64,000 nt of DNA, taken from assembly GCA_021307315.1 (NCBI GenBank), contig JAJSPD010000007.1, forward strand, positions 930,001 through 994,000, read 5' to 3'. The position numbers were made by a program, and so were the translations under genes. Positions 1-11,599 of the stretch are shown piece after piece. Each line of letters starts with the position of its first letter. Position 1 is the first letter of the stretch. The DNA comes from Bisporella sp. PMI_857. Its lineage: Eukaryota > Ascomycota > Leotiomycetes > Helotiales > Helotiaceae. The notes beneath the pieces were generated by a model, which searched no databases, was not told the DNA's origin, and saw nothing but the letters and a program-made list of their open reading frames with translations.

Positions 1-972
1 TATTGTTGCTCAGAAACAACCTTGGATGGAGTCTGATCTGTTGCTTGCAATTCAAGAGGTTGATGAGGTTATCCATTTGCAGGGAAGAAATTGTGGTTGC
101 GGGACTTTGCAATTGGTGGGGTTCGATGCCATGTGATTTGTTCAGCAATCCGACACTGACCGAAAAGACCCCAGTCCAGTTAGGCTGCAATGCCTTCAGG
201 CTGAAACGTGTAGGAAGCTTCCGTCGCAAAAAGTTCCAGAAATTTAACTCTTTGGGATCCTTACATAACTTGCGCCAAATCAAATCCTCTGCGCAACCTT
301 AAACAAATTAAGGGTGTCCAGGACTTGCACATCCTACTGTGCGTCTTGTACGCCGGTCGCAAAGTTTTCGAGCTGGAAGGGAGTGAAGAAAGCTGCGCCA
401 GCACCGCCCTCAAGATTACGAGTCGTATGGCAAAGAGAGGTCAGGTTCCGGTGCGCCTGATCATGTATGTACATGCCCCGTCTCTGGCCATAATTCTTTG
501 TGGGACAAGTGACTAACCAAGCTTTCAGTCAACTCTGCGTCGACGTCGACTTCCCTTCAAATGATCACTTTTCGACTACGCCGAGCCGATCACGAGAGTA
601 TCACGACATCATTTAAGAGCGTTCTCTGCTGCAGATGGAGATACAACGATGGTCAGGCATTTGTGAGAGCCAGCGACCCAGCATTATCGACGATATACCT
701 TTGATTCGTCGCAGCTATTGGGAGCTGCACCAAATGACCTTCGAGAGACACTACATCTGCCGTTGAAACGGAGGGCCTCTGTATCAAAGCAGGGTGTGTT
801 CAACAGACGGCGTCGCATTTGGCGTCAGCCACCGACCGAGGTATTAGTTTACAGACGGGCAGTAGTAGCTATAGTGGAGCAAAGCACATTATTGAGAAGA
901 TATACCATGGGCCTACGGCCATTGTCGACGCGCCTCGCATTAAGAATCAGACAGATATCAAAGAACTCCGCT
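1..972. other. No supported gene
   Basis: Several short open frames exist on the + strand (for example 325-516 and 718-1074), but none shows a recognisable motif or a convincing spliced extension. The right end of this stretch runs directly into the 3' end of the kinase-like gene on the - strand. Confidence 0.5.
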
Positions 973-1914
973 TCATCGCCAGACATCCAGTTCTACTTCA
1001 TACCCTTTAGCCCTACAGGCTGCACAGTAATCATCAGGATTCATCCACCTTTGATCAAGAGTTGCCCTTTTTAGCCACTCTGCACAACGGGATTCTAGGC
1101 GTTGGTAATGTTCCTCTGAAGTTTCTGATGCAATATCCAGATCCGCAGCACCAATGATCGTCTCCACGCGTTCCTTCACTTGGGAAAACTTGGTTGATGC
1201 AGCTTGTCCGGTCCAGCCTGCTTGGATAACATCCGTCAGGGCCTCAGCACCAGCTCCAATAGTGCCACGGCCCGCCAGCAGTTGGCTCTCGATTTGCCAA
1301 ACCTCCTGCACTGAGTCCACGTTGGCGAAGGGGTCAACTCCAGTGAGGATGTAGTGAAGACATGTAGCTAAACCAGAGTGGTCTCTTTTCACGTCAGCTA
1401 CGTAATCATAATGGTCGTTTGTCGTAGAGGAGCCAAAGTCGAAGAGTTTGAGACGGTTGGACGAGCTGACGGCAAGATTGCGGATGGCGAGATCCCCATG
1501 GGTGAAACCAAGCTCCTCGAGCCAACTTATAACATCAACAAGCTCTCTGATCCAGCGATGGCGCATCATCTCATCAGCATTAACCCATATTTCCTCCAAA
1601 GGTTGTAAGCGCTCCAGAAACAGGCAGGATGACGAGTTCACCTCCAACCTTCGCGCAATATTAGTATGTTGCCGACTAGCCACAGCATCGTACACTGCCA
1701 GTTCTCTCTCCATGGCAACGAAGCTTCGAAGCCCATGATTCAAATAGAATATTGCTTCGTCATCCAGATCGTCTGGAATAGTGTATTGAAAAGGCAACTT
1801 GATCACGATATCGGTGTCTAGGGCGTAGACAAGACCTTGAGAGGGAGCGTGCGCGATACTGAGACAACGATCTAATTTGTCGAGGAACGGGGTAAATAAA
1901 TTCAAATTGGCCAT
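973..1914 (-). CDS. Small divergent protein kinase-like protein (313 aa)
   Basis: A single-exon gene with an ATG start. It carries a protein-kinase-like core: an early lysine in VIKLPF (near residue 38), a catalytic loop THGDLAIRN (H-x-D-L-x4-N, near residues 140-148) and the metal-binding DFG in LKLFDFGSS (near 158-161). The HRD arginine is replaced by glycine (HGD), as in many small-molecule kinases and divergent fungal kinases. The N-lobe is short, with no clear glycine-rich loop. The C-terminal 60 residues are rich in Trp and Cys and may be a fungus-specific tail. The family is common in Pezizomycotina as lineage-specific kinases of unknown substrate. I see catalytic residues that should still allow activity; substrate and pathway are unknown. 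It sits near two other kinase genes but on its own strand and with its own 5' region. Confidence 0.75.
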   Translation of the reverse strand: MANLNLFTPFLDKLDRCLSIAHAPSQGLVYALDTDIVIKLPFQYTIPDDLDDEAIFYLNHGLRSFVAMERELAVYDAVASRQHTNIARRLEVNSSSCLFLERLQPLEEIWVNADEMMRHRWIRELVDVISWLEELGFTHGDLAIRNLAVSSSNRLKLFDFGSSTTNDHYDYVADVKRDHSGLATCLHYILTGVDPFANVDSVQEVWQIESQLLAGRGTIGAGAEALTDVIQAGWTGQAASTKFSQVKERVETIIGAADLDIASETSEEHYQRLESRCAEWLKRATLDQRWMNPDDYCAACRAKGYEVELDVWR

Positions 1915-2158
1915 ATTAGAAGAGTCGATGTACGATTCAGTAAAAGAGAGAGTCGTTTTATATTTTTAAAACTATACCAGCAGGACAGAGAAATTATGTT
2001 TTGATCCAAGGAACTTTTAACGTTTCACAATCCGGTACACGTGATAATTCAGCAAGGTATGCACGATTTGTCTCTCATCTGAGCCAATTGAAAAGCCTAT
2101 GAATGCTACCACGTGGATAACCCTTGACCATTCAGTTTGTTCCCCTTCCTGCTGCAAC

Positions 2159-2329
2159 TCAGTCGTCGCACCACTTGTTCACTTTATTATCGGTAATAGA
2201 ATGATTATAAGTGGGATTTGCGCAGTTAGGGCCATTCGGATATTCACTACAGTAGTATATCCTTTCGACACCATCCGTCTTGTGGTTACACTTGCGGTAG
2301 ATGGTAGCGGGGGCAGCCTTAGTGCACAT
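2159..2329 (-). CDS. Met-Cys small cysteine-rich protein, probably truncated (56 aa)
   Basis: Starts MCTKAAPATIYRKCNHK and ends NKWCDD. It resembles a family of tiny intracellular Pezizomycotina proteins that begin with Met-Cys, contain a Cys-x-His pair, and end in a CxxC. Here the stop (TGA) falls exactly where the second cysteine of the C-terminal WCDDC motif would be expected, and the frame stays open after it (VAAGR). A nonsense change of a Cys codon is the simplest reading, but a natural stop cannot be excluded. The function of the family is unknown; the metal-binding-like Cys/His spacing is what I see. Similar mini-proteins lie at 3661, 10547 and 34106 in this window. Confidence 0.5.
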   Translation of the reverse strand: MCTKAAPATIYRKCNHKTDGVERIYYCSEYPNGPNCANPTYNHSITDNKVNKWCDD

Positions 2330-3660
2330 GTTTTCTATGGTACGGTGTTTAATATTTCTCATAGTATTGTAAAGAATGAGAAGAGTAAGTTTGATTGTTT
2401 GCTGACCTTGACTGAGATTACTGCCTCTGAACTGAATATTGAATCTCGGTGACTGTGTGTTGCCGCTAGCAATTGAAATGCGCCCACTTTAGCGACAATG
2501 GGTTTCTGTGAGTATTTAGCAAATTTCAGAAACTGATCGCGGGGATTTGCTTACTGTTTCGGCTGGTATTGAAGACCTAGCTTCCCGAAGGTGGAATTAC
2601 TCGGGGAAACCTTTTGTTTTGCCGTGTTGAGTTTTGAACTTTGGGCTGAACCGTCCCTCATATATAGTCAGATTGATCAAGCAACCGATTTGTGTCTATG
2701 GAGTATCCCCCACCTCATCACAAGAGCGCCCGCTACGACCTTCCCACACAATGATGCTACTTTGCCAGAGCACATGCAAAATGCCCAATGTGGCAGACTC
2801 GATATGTTCCGAGCCGCCCCGTGTCAACGGACGAACAGGCGAATTGCCCACTGATGCTGGTGCTATGAATTGAACCAATTATGTGTACTGTGCGCTTTTA
2901 GTTGTTACGCACATTTGTGAGTCATTCCATGAGTCATCAGCGGTAGTGACTGAATGCCAGTTTGGTGCCTTAGCGCATACCCTGAAGGTCATTGGCTCCC
3001 GTCCAATGCATAACACCGTTTGATTTCTTGACGCAATGTGGCGTTGGATATCACGCTAAGGCTTATCGGCCCGGCTCCAGAACAGAGCGGGGAGCACAAG
3101 GCAGCCGTTGCGGATATCCCACGAGAAGACGTGGGCACCAATAGAGCAGCTGAATTTACTAGTCAGTGCGCATGAGAAGATACGGAGACAAATCAGTGGC
3201 GTGTGAATTCTGCAGAATAGGTGGGGAAAGAACTTACTTTGCGCAAATCGGGACTCTTGGACGTGGTTGGTTCATTCCTAAAAGGCCGAGGCCCCAACGA
3301 TTCAAGTCTTTTGCGGTGAGGCTCAAGTTGGAGTCTCACAAGTTTCCCGCAGGATTAGGATAATTCATTGGACGCCCAAGAACAGACTCCTGTAGTGATT
3401 ATAACTATACTGAATATATGTCCTGTTGTTTCCCGGCCGTACGACCTCTCCTTTCTGTGCTTTATCCTCCCCTCAGTCTTCCTCGGTCTGTTCGCAAACG
3501 GCTTGACAAGTCTCCTAACGGTCACAAAATAAGGTATTAATATCGTCAATCCCGCGATAAGGAGGTAAGTCTCATTTTACAGCCGCCCTACCACTTACAA
3601 CTTATCTAAACGAATCTGTCTAGATCTTTCCAAAATATCTGTGACCCGCACATCCTCAAT
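2330..3660. other. No supported gene
   Basis: Short overlapping frames on both strands, none with recognisable motifs. I see no tRNA, repeat array or transposon end. Confidence 0.4.
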
Positions 3661-3948
3661 ATGTGTGAGTATACGGACACTGCCTACATTTACTCCAGGT
3701 GCAAGGAGGAGGATGTGAAGCACAATGTAGCAATTCGAGCATACTTATTATGCGATAAAGCCAAGCCTGCCCGTCACCACTGCTCAAATGCAACTATGTC
3801 GCGCGACGCCATTATAGGTTCCTCGAAAACAGGAGGGGACTGTCCTACTTGCACAAGTGGCGTAGTGGAGAAAACGGTAAGCCTTGTCGCGTATATTCCA
3901 AGTGCAGCAGACTGATCGACCGTCTTACAATAGATATACCTGAATTGA
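3661..3948 (+). CDS. Met-Cys small cysteine-rich protein (76 aa, two exons)
   Basis: Exon 1 is 3661-3876 and exon 2 is 3934-3948. The intron 3877-3933 (57 bp) has a GTAAGC donor and an ACAATAG acceptor. The protein begins MCEYTDTAYIYSRC and has a conserved-looking block SSKTGGDCPTC before the splice. The spacing Cys2, Cys14, Cys31, Cys40 and a final CPTC fits the same small Met-Cys family as the 2159 gene. No signal peptide is visible, so a cytosolic or nuclear location is inferred. Function is unknown. It appears intact, unlike most of its relatives in this window. Confidence 0.6.
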
Positions 3949-4174
3949 TCAATGTGCGGGACTTTGGAGAGGAAGTAAGGATTGGAAAGACGGGAGCAAT
4001 GGAATGAATGACAGAAGCTGGGCACCGAGCTGAGATTTATGGCCAGGGTGGAAACATTCGTTCTTATGGCAGACACTCGGAATTGAGAATACCAGCGCGT
4101 TTGATATACAAAAGTACTAGTTCCCATAAAATGGTGAAGGCTGATGTGGATTAATGGTATGGTAAACTGGGAAC

Positions 4175-4984
4175 CTATTGAGAGACTAACTTTTCGTCCC
4201 CGCGCTTCTCTTCAGATACGCTTAGAATTGGGTTGTACAATCGGCCCTGAATATGCCGGATATCAACTACCGCCTGACTAGCATCCTTATAGCGAGCCAT
4301 CCAGCACTTTATAATCACTTTTCCCAGTATCAATTCCCGCGTATCAGGGAACTTGTTTGCCTCAAACAACTTCGCGAGTTCTCCATCATTTTTGTCGGGG
4401 TACGGCTTATAAGTCGTCTCTATCTCGTACAGCGTAGATCCCAGCGCGAACAGCTCAGACTGGACTGATGGGTTTGCGGTTGGCATGTCTGGGTGCTCAG
4501 AGTGCGCGCTGGGAAACACCATAGGCTCAGAACCATCTAGGGAGGAACCCGCAAAATCGGACAGCTTCGCGTTTTCGTCCCAGTCGAGCAGAATATTATG
4601 CGGGCCAATGTCCACTTGCATGACGCCGTGCGAGTGTATGTGCTGGAGCGCCTCTGCAGTCTGCCTAGCCCAACGGACCACGTCTTGGGCTACAGGCAGC
4701 TGCTTTTGCTCGCGGATGTCCAAGAGGCGCCTGCGGAGTGGGTACTGAAGGCGTTCGAGAACGATCATGCCTTTGTGCGTATAGAGGAGCTTCGTAATAT
4801 AAGGGTGCGGTCCTAAGCGTTCGTAGATCTGGCGCTCGATGGCAAGTTGTTCCTTACAGTTTTCAAGTGGGAGAGGAATCTTGATAATGGCCGACTCAGA
4901 GACTGCAAATGTCGCGCCTGATATGCCGTTTGTGATCCAGGGAAGATCGGTCACATCCTCTGGAATGGACGGCTGTGTCTCCAT
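4175..4984 (-). CDS. Atypical fungal protein kinase-like protein
   Basis: A kinase-like core of about 270 residues with degenerate signature motifs. The beta-3 lysine is in AIIKIPLP, the catalytic loop is MQVDIGPHNILL (the HRD His and Arg are replaced, Asp and Asn retained), and DFG is changed to DFA in LSDFAGSS. An APE-equivalent is not obvious, but the LFALGSTLYEIETTYKPY segment matches the kinase F-helix region. The frame stays open about 35 codons upstream of the chosen ATG at 4984, so an upstream exon is possible; an ATG at 5138 lies in another frame. Such VD-x-GPxN kinases are a known fungus-specific group of unknown role. The Gly-to-Ala change in DFG makes full activity doubtful (inference). 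Confidence 0.65.
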   Translation of the reverse strand: METQPSIPEDVTDLPWITNGISGATFAVSESAIIKIPLPLENCKEQLAIERQIYERLGPHPYITKLLYTHKGMIVLERLQYPLRRRLLDIREQKQLPVAQDVVRWARQTAEALQHIHSHGVMQVDIGPHNILLDWDENAKLSDFAGSSLDGSEPMVFPSAHSEHPDMPTANPSVQSELFALGSTLYEIETTYKPYPDKNDGELAKLFEANKFPDTRELILGKVIIKCWMARYKDASQAVVDIRHIQGRLYNPILSVSEEKRGDEKLVSQ

Positions 4985-5304
4985 TCTGGACGCGAGAGTA
5001 ACCTGATGGCCGTCTATTTGTTGGATATCGATTCCATGGGGACCAAAGAAGGATAAGAAGCCGCCTGGAGTAGGTAGTGAGGATGCCAAGTAAAGAAAAC
5101 GAGAGGTGTGGAAATGAAGGAAAGTCCACCGCTACCATTTGAAGTGTTGAGACATCAGAAGGGTGCCTCGGATCAGATTCACGTGATTACGGTTGCCCAG
5201 GCGAACCGGTCCAACATTTCTTGTGCCAGGAACGCTTCCATCCGCCGCCTACGGAAAACATCCACCACACCTTAATTATTCACGTTGACGTCGTGGTTCT
5301 CGTC

Positions 5305-7945
5305 ATGGCTACTACCTCTGAACTGGACACAATCCATGCAAACCAGATCAACGAGGGGCTTGGCGCATTCCGCCGCCTCTTCGAATCGACTCGTGCTGGG
5401 CTGGGCATTGGCGAGTCTCAAGATACGGTACAAGTTGTCCTTTCAACAGTTGCTACTGCGGGTGCGTCTTCATTCTTGTAGCTAAATATTTCTTGCTAAT
5501 ATCGTAGTTGCCAAAAATTTGGTACTCGATCTTATTCTAGCACTGCAAAACCAACCCATTGCTCGCACACTACCTTCACAACGCGGTCGTGCCAATCTTC
5601 TCGAAGATCTATTCACCCTTGGATCTAGCGTCTATTCGAATGATTTCGACATCAAATCGGCCATACCTCTTGTGGAACAGGTTGTCAACAATGCACCTGG
5701 TGAAGGGATATGTAGTGCTGTGTCGGACCTAGTTGCCCACGCAAGCCCGAAACCGATAACACCTCCGACTGCCCTCGAGAAAGCCGTCTTCGACACGCCT
5801 CTACGATCCAGCTCAGCTTCTCAGAGAGGAATCGAACAGACACACGACGAAGTCGACCAGCGAATACTTGAGGAACTTACCGGGCGAGTCTTCTACGATG
5901 TCGAAGGCTTCTACGAACGATACTTCGAAGAGAAGACCTGGTCGAACAAGGCGGGGGATATCTGCGAAAAGTCGATGGCACAATATGCTGACGGACGCTG
6001 GAGCGGGTGGCCAGTGCCTTCACTCGAGGGTCCATTTTTGGAGTGGCTCATGAAGTTCCAGGACACTGTTCTCAGCGGATTTGGCCGTAGATATTACACA
6101 TCAGCGAACAAAGTGTTGAGGGGCTCGGAGGCTGATCGCAAGCTTGACATATTCCTCACCCCCGCCGACACTCCCTTACCGGACGGCGAGCACGACTGGT
6201 CCAATGTACTTGTCATTGGAGAACACAAACAGAATCCTGATGAGGATCGATCTACTAAAACACTGGTGCAGTTGGCAGGGTATGCCCGCGAAGTGTTTGG
6301 AAGTCAACCGGAGCGGCGATTCGTGCCTGGGTTTACGATCTGCGGAAGCATGATGCGGCTCTGGATATTCGACAGATCTGGACCGTACAACTCCGAGAAG
6401 TTCGATATTCACAAAGAGCCGGAGCGATATGTCAAGGTCCTTGCCGGCTATGCGATAATGTCCGATGCAGAATTGGGTTTGAACACGCTCATCAAGCGTG
6501 ATGGCAACGGCAAGTACATCGTCACACGAGGTGTGAGGATCTCTTTGGAGGACAAGCCAATCGCCTCGACGAAAGCGATAGTGTGCCGGGGAACAACGTG
6601 TTATCGAGGAAGGAGAAGTGACTCCACAGAATGGGAGTATGTGGTTAAGTTCGCTTGGCCGTCCGATAAAAGGCAGCGGGAGGGAGAACTGTTGAAGTTG
6701 GCCAAGGAGAGAGGAGTCACGGGCATTGCTGTGTGGTTCAATCATGAGCAAATTACTATCGACGGTGACCCAGACACTATTTCACATTTCCGACGAGACA
6801 TGAAATTCGGAACGCCACGAAAGCTATCGAGCAAAGCGTCTTGGGTCGACGGTAGTCCGGAATCCAGTCGGGCGTACTCTAAAACAAGTCTCAGAGGGAG
6901 GTCAGGGAGCGGTGCGACTCACTTGATGGGCCTGGGAATCGGTGTAAGTAGCGCCACAACTTCTTCCTCTGGGCAGAAACGAAAAAGAGATGAAAGACTT
7001 GATGGGGGTAGCAGACTGAAGAGATCCAAATCCAACGGTAGTCATGCCAGCGGGACAAATGTGCGCATTAAAGAAAGCGAGCTAGACGCAATCGGGGTTC
7101 ACAGCATTCAAGAAACAGTGGTCGACAGTCTGGCAGACTGCCGGAATCAGTGGCGGCGGAATAATGTCGACAGTATTCAAGAAGCCGGAGCCGACAGTCT
7201 GACAGACTGCGAAAGTGAGACGTACGGCAACCGAGTGCACTACTGCTTGGTAACTTCACCAGCTGGACGACCTCTCCACGAATATCAATCGGTCAGAGAG
7301 CTTTTAGAGGCGCTGCGCGATGCTATCCGAGGCCATAGGTCGCTACTCGAGGATGGAAAGATTCTTCATCGAGATATCTCCGAGAATAATATCATCATCA
7401 CCGAACTCCCTGCCAAAGAAGCCCCGAAAGGAAGACTAATTGACTTGGACTTGGCAAAGGAGCTGGACAGCATGCCGAGTGGGGCTCGTCACCGAACTGG
7501 CACTATGCAGTTCATGGCGATCGAGGTTCTTGAAGGCAAAGGTCACACATATCGGCACGACCTCGAGTCATTTTTTTACGTCTTCATATGGATGTGCATT
7601 CGACATGGCTACGAAGGTACGGGCAGGCAAAAAGTCAACAAGCTGATGAGACCTAAGACAAATATACTGCGAGGTTGGTATACTGGGACATACACAGAAA
7701 TTGCCAATACCAAGCAGGGCCACGTGGTTAAAAATCGATTTGAGAATGTCATCGCGGAGTTCTCGCCGAAGTTCGAGAACCTCAAGCCATTAGCTCGCGA
7801 ACTCCGATCCGCTCTCTTTCCAATTAGAGATGGGGACATCTTCACAGGCACATTCCACGACCATGATATAATGTACGATGGGATGATCATGGCGTTCAAC
7901 GCAGCAATCGGCCGTCTGGGGAAGGAGGAACAGTCAATTGCATAG
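5305..7945 (+). CDS. FunK1-type fungal protein kinase (864 aa, two exons)
   Basis: Exon 1 is 5305-5461 and exon 2 is 5508-7945. The 46-bp intron (5462-5507) has GTGCGT, a GCTAAT branch site and CGTAG, and the phase joins perfectly. The N-terminal 300 residues are the long FunK1 pre-kinase region (EEKTWSNKAGDICEKS, then LVIGEHKQNPDE). The beta-3 lysine lies in EYVVKFAWP. The catalytic loop LHRDISENNI is near residue 672, and DLDLA near 697 replaces DFG. The RTGTMQFMAIEVL activation segment and the C-terminal IMYDGMIMAFN block follow. FunK1 kinases are an expanded fungus-specific family (Pkinase_fungal) with no settled function. A Ser/Lys/Arg-rich insert (about residues 480-590) with an internal duplication sits between the lobes. 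A C-terminal copy of this gene lies at 57594. Confidence 0.9.
7100..7211 (+). repeat. Imperfect in-frame duplication inside the FunK1 insert
   Basis: Two copies of a 43-bp unit begin at 7100 and 7169, 69 bp (23 codons) apart. They encode HSIQETVVDSLADC and DSIQEAGADSLTDC. The offset is a multiple of three, so the frame is kept. Confidence 0.7.
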
Positions 7946-8276
7946 GCGAGGACTTGGGAGTTCGGATTGTGCGGCGTATTGTTGGCAATTTTTCATTTCA
8001 TTTTTCTGCAAAGGGTGCGAGGAAAACTGTACGATACAATGATACCATGGATGCCAATAAACGCGTGACTTATTGTATAATACATGAATTGCTTCTCATA
8101 CAGGCGTTGCGCCTCATGTCTGCTTTCGATGACAACCTCTTCATTTTCTTTGTGGTGTTTCACCCCACGCATCCGATTCACCCCATCCCCATCCCCTCGC
8201 CTTGAACGCCGTTTCACAAAAACAGTATACTCGATCAAAGAGGATCTTGGCATAGTTAGAACAGCAGACAAATTTT

Positions 8277-9484
8277 CTACGTCAGTGTCTCGGTCGATGT
8301 TCCCGAAAATGCGGTGGCCTGGGGCTGCATCAAAAACTCATCAAAAGCCAGCTCCTCCGCAACGGGCCTCTCCTCTGGCATCCAGCATAACATCCTGCGC
8401 AAGAACTGTACGAAAAGAGCCCGATCCTCCCCATGAAGCCACTGCTCACGGATTTCGAAAGATTGATCAGGAATCGGAACGGAGCCTTTCCAGTTTCCTA
8501 TAGTGACATCAGTAAATTATTACCGTATAGTGACCTGAGAAGAACAATGCTATCTTTTTTGAGTTAGAAGAACAGGGATTTGGTGCAATACCTTGACTGT
8601 CCCAGTATTGATAGCACTTTTCACTCCGCTTCAAGAATTCTGGAGGTGGAGGCCCCAAAAGTGAAACCATTTCTGCAACGTGCTGTTCATCATCTAGTAT
8701 TCGATTTTTCCTTGCGAAGAATAAATGGCCGCCTTCAAGAAGATCCCACGTCTAGGTAGATTAGATTAAAGTTAGCTCGATTTTAGCTTGTTCATAGCCT
8801 AGCTATGGAGGGCATCTGATTTTTGACCTTGAAATGTCTTCGTTACTTCAGCCAAGTGGCGTGACCCAACATGTGGGATATTCCAAAACACTCCCACCAT
8901 AGGTCAAGCAACAATGCGCCAGTAGAGTCAACCCTTTCGTGATTAATTTGTACTCACCATGACACCAATCGCCCAAATATCCACTTTAGAATCCCAATCC
9001 ATTCCCAAAATCACCTCCGGGGCGCGGTAAATTCCAGGCATAATGTCACCTCTGTGCTTTTGGGTACCAACTCTAGCCTCACCAAGATCACAGAGGACTG
9101 GTGGGCCTGTACTTAAAGGCATCGGTCGAGAGTTATAGATAGTGCGATCGCTAAGAACCTTCCGGGCGATGGGTCGTTCCAGTTCGCCTTTCTCAATCTG
9201 GGAAATGATTGAGTTATCCTCAATCTTTTGGAGCACGTTATTTGGTGAAATATCTGACAGCGAATTAGCTTCTAATCACCACAAGAAGACTAGTTTTATA
9301 TGACTGAGAGCTTACCAGTGTGAACGATATGGCATTGATGCAAATAATCCAGGGCTATAAGGAGGAGTTGAACGCTCCTTTGGGCAAGATCTTTTGGAAA
9401 CCTATTCTGAGGAAGAAGTCTCAGATACTCGGTGAAACTCATTCCAAGCGGTTGATAGAGCATGCATTTGTGATTTCCATTAGG
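8277..9484 (-). pseudogene. SRPK-like Ser/Thr kinase, N-lobe missing
   Basis: Four exons can be joined in phase: from about 9484 to 9316, then 9253-8958, 8751-8592 and 8497-8277. The introns (62, 206 and 94 bp) have GT/AG ends. The product contains FPNGNHKCMLYQPLG (hinge), LDYLHQCHIVHTDISPNNVL (catalytic loop of SRPK type, HTD instead of HRD), VLCDLGEA (DLG for DFG), GIYRAPEVILG, WDLLEGGHLF and a C-terminal LRRMLCWMPEERP. This matches SR-protein kinases, which phosphorylate RS-domain splicing factors. The N-lobe with the Gly-loop and VAIK lysine is not found upstream; stops appear just before the hinge region. I read it as a 5'-truncated copy, although an exon beyond a long intron cannot be excluded. 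Confidence 0.65.
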
Positions 9485-10546
9485 AAAAGAACTGCATGTA
9501 GAGAAGAAGGAGTATCGTATACGGTATGTTTATGCTTTGTTTTTATAGGCGAAGGCTCCCGTAGCCTAGTCCGACTTCCAAACTGCCGCAAGTAGACTAG
9601 CAATTATCAGCAGCTACAATTATCAAAGCATACGACATCAGACTTTCGCAATAACTGAACAATCACAACACGGAAGGAGAACAGCAGCAGTCTCTATGCA
9701 GTAGCATGCTGCCCCGCATATTATTGCGTATATGGACATCCTGATTATTCATATAGTGGAGGTAATTTTTGGACAGCTGAACGAACAAGAGCCTCTCCCA
9801 TACAAGGCTTGAGCTTTTGGCTAACTAGCTTTGTGTTACTGTGGCTGAACCGTAAGAAATACCAAAAACCATTACGTCACCCTCCCCTCCTTACATCTGA
9901 AGGCACCATCGTCACTTTACAATTCTGTCCTACTTTTATCCTCATAAAATGACGATATCAACCCGAACTTATAATTGTTTCTTGCAAAAGACCGTATGTT
10001 TTTGTTTACTGCTTCGTTTATCTCTGATTATTTCTTCCTTTTTTGTTTCCTTGCATAGCCGGACTTGTGTCTATTATGCCCCAAATATCTATTCAGAGAC
10101 TATTCAGGACTAGTACTTGAAATTTTGGCAGTGGTCTAGGTGAGCAAGCTATTGTGGTTAGCTGGGCCTAGCTCACATTATGGTCTAGACCGCCGTCAAA
10201 ACCTTTCAGACATAATACTATTAGGCTGGAACATTGCTCTGCGCTATATGAGATGATATTTAGACCTCGATCTTATTCCCGTTATAGCTATTATCCATGT
10301 CATTAATTCCATCGTCCATGTCAAACACGAGATGATTTTCTACTTGCTCTTCCAGTAATATGTATAGTATGATTCAATACAGATATTGTCCACCACAAGT
10401 AGTAAGCAATGTCTATTAGATACTTCCTTTAGACTCTTAAAATACAATTATTCCCCCCATTTCCGTTCTCATCTCTAACCAAATCCCAGCGAGTCCATAA
10501 GATAACTATTTTTGCAGCTCCTAGCTGTAACTCTACACATCCGATT
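9485..10546. other. AT-rich stretch without a gene
   Basis: No open frame of note and no clear inverted repeats. It may be degraded sequence separating the truncated kinase from the next relic. Confidence 0.4.
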
Positions 10547-11187
10547 ATGATGTGTTGGCTGGGCTATATATTCCATCAATGCGGTCATAGATTGTATGAG
10601 CCTCGTCAGATTGTGAAATGTAATCAGGTACAAGGCAATGGTCAATGCGTTCCGCTGAAGGGAGGTATCTGCACTGGCAGTTCCGTAGATTCATGTCCAG
10701 AATGTGTTGCTTCACAGCGTAGTGGGATAGAGTAAGATGATAAATCTGATGTTGTTTTGCGCAGGATCAAATGCTGGGAGGATGATCATGGTAGAGAGTG
10801 GACAAGATGGAGCATAAGCATGGTATCACTTGATGTTTGATAGGATATGAGGTCGATATTGTCCATTCACGACCTGGAGCAGTACCTAAATGAGGCAATA
10901 TCGTCACTAGAGACGACAAGCATTTTACAGAAGGAACTGAACCAGACACAGTCGGATCTCAATGAGTTGAGACAGTAGTCGGGCTCGTATATTCAGGATA
11001 TCAAAACAGCAAGAGACATGCACGAAAAACAACTGGAGGTTTCCAAGGCTCGAGTGACAGGCCGAGAGAAAGATTTGGAGACTGCTCAGCAATCTGCTGG
11101 GACCATGGAAGAAGAACTAAGAGGCTTGATGGCTGAGCCAAATGAAGGAAATGAGGGCGTGAGGTGGTTGAAGCCCAGCCACTTCAG
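10547..11187 (+). pseudogene. Met-Cys N-terminus plus coiled-coil protein, interrupted by a stop
   Basis: The first exon starts MMCWLGYIFHQCGHRLYEP and ends in a CPECV motif typical of the small Met-Cys family. A likely intron ends in TTTTGCGCAG near 10773. The frame then continues KCWEDDHGREWTRWSIS, and after a second short GTATCA...ATAG intron it encodes a heptad-like stretch (LEQYLNEAISSLET, then QLEVSKARVTGREKDLETAQQ). An in-frame TAG follows NELRQ near 10976, with coding-like sequence resuming directly after it (SGSYIQDIKTARDMHEK). The coiled coil is interrupted, so this is probably a pseudogene; CAG to TAG would explain it. Function unknown. Confidence 0.5.
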
Positions 11188-11599
11188 GTAAATCACTTGA
11201 TAGACATGGAAAAGGAGATTTGTTATGGCCAGCAGTCCCGCCATGCAAGACAATGCCTGTGAGGTTGCCTGTAGAAATACCACTTTGCCTCATCCGGCTT
11301 GATTTTACTATAATCGATAACTTGGGAAAGGTTACGCCGTATAATAATTGGAACTTGAAAGATTACCTGTGCCTATTCACTGAGCGTATCATCTTGACAG
11401 TGGGCAGAGTAGAGACACTACTATCCTATTCAGATTTTGCAAGCCTCGACTTGTTTGGTTTTACACTTCTCGAGAACCGTCATCAACGCCAAAGTATTTC
11501 TTTCTCGATAAAATGGTGGTGGCGATTTTCAGGTATAAAGTAGCACGTAATGCTTCAGTGCGTGCAAAGCTTAAAAGGAACATAATCGCAAATGCTTAT
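11188..11599. other. No supported gene
   Basis: Only short frames on both strands, without recognisable motifs. Confidence 0.35.
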
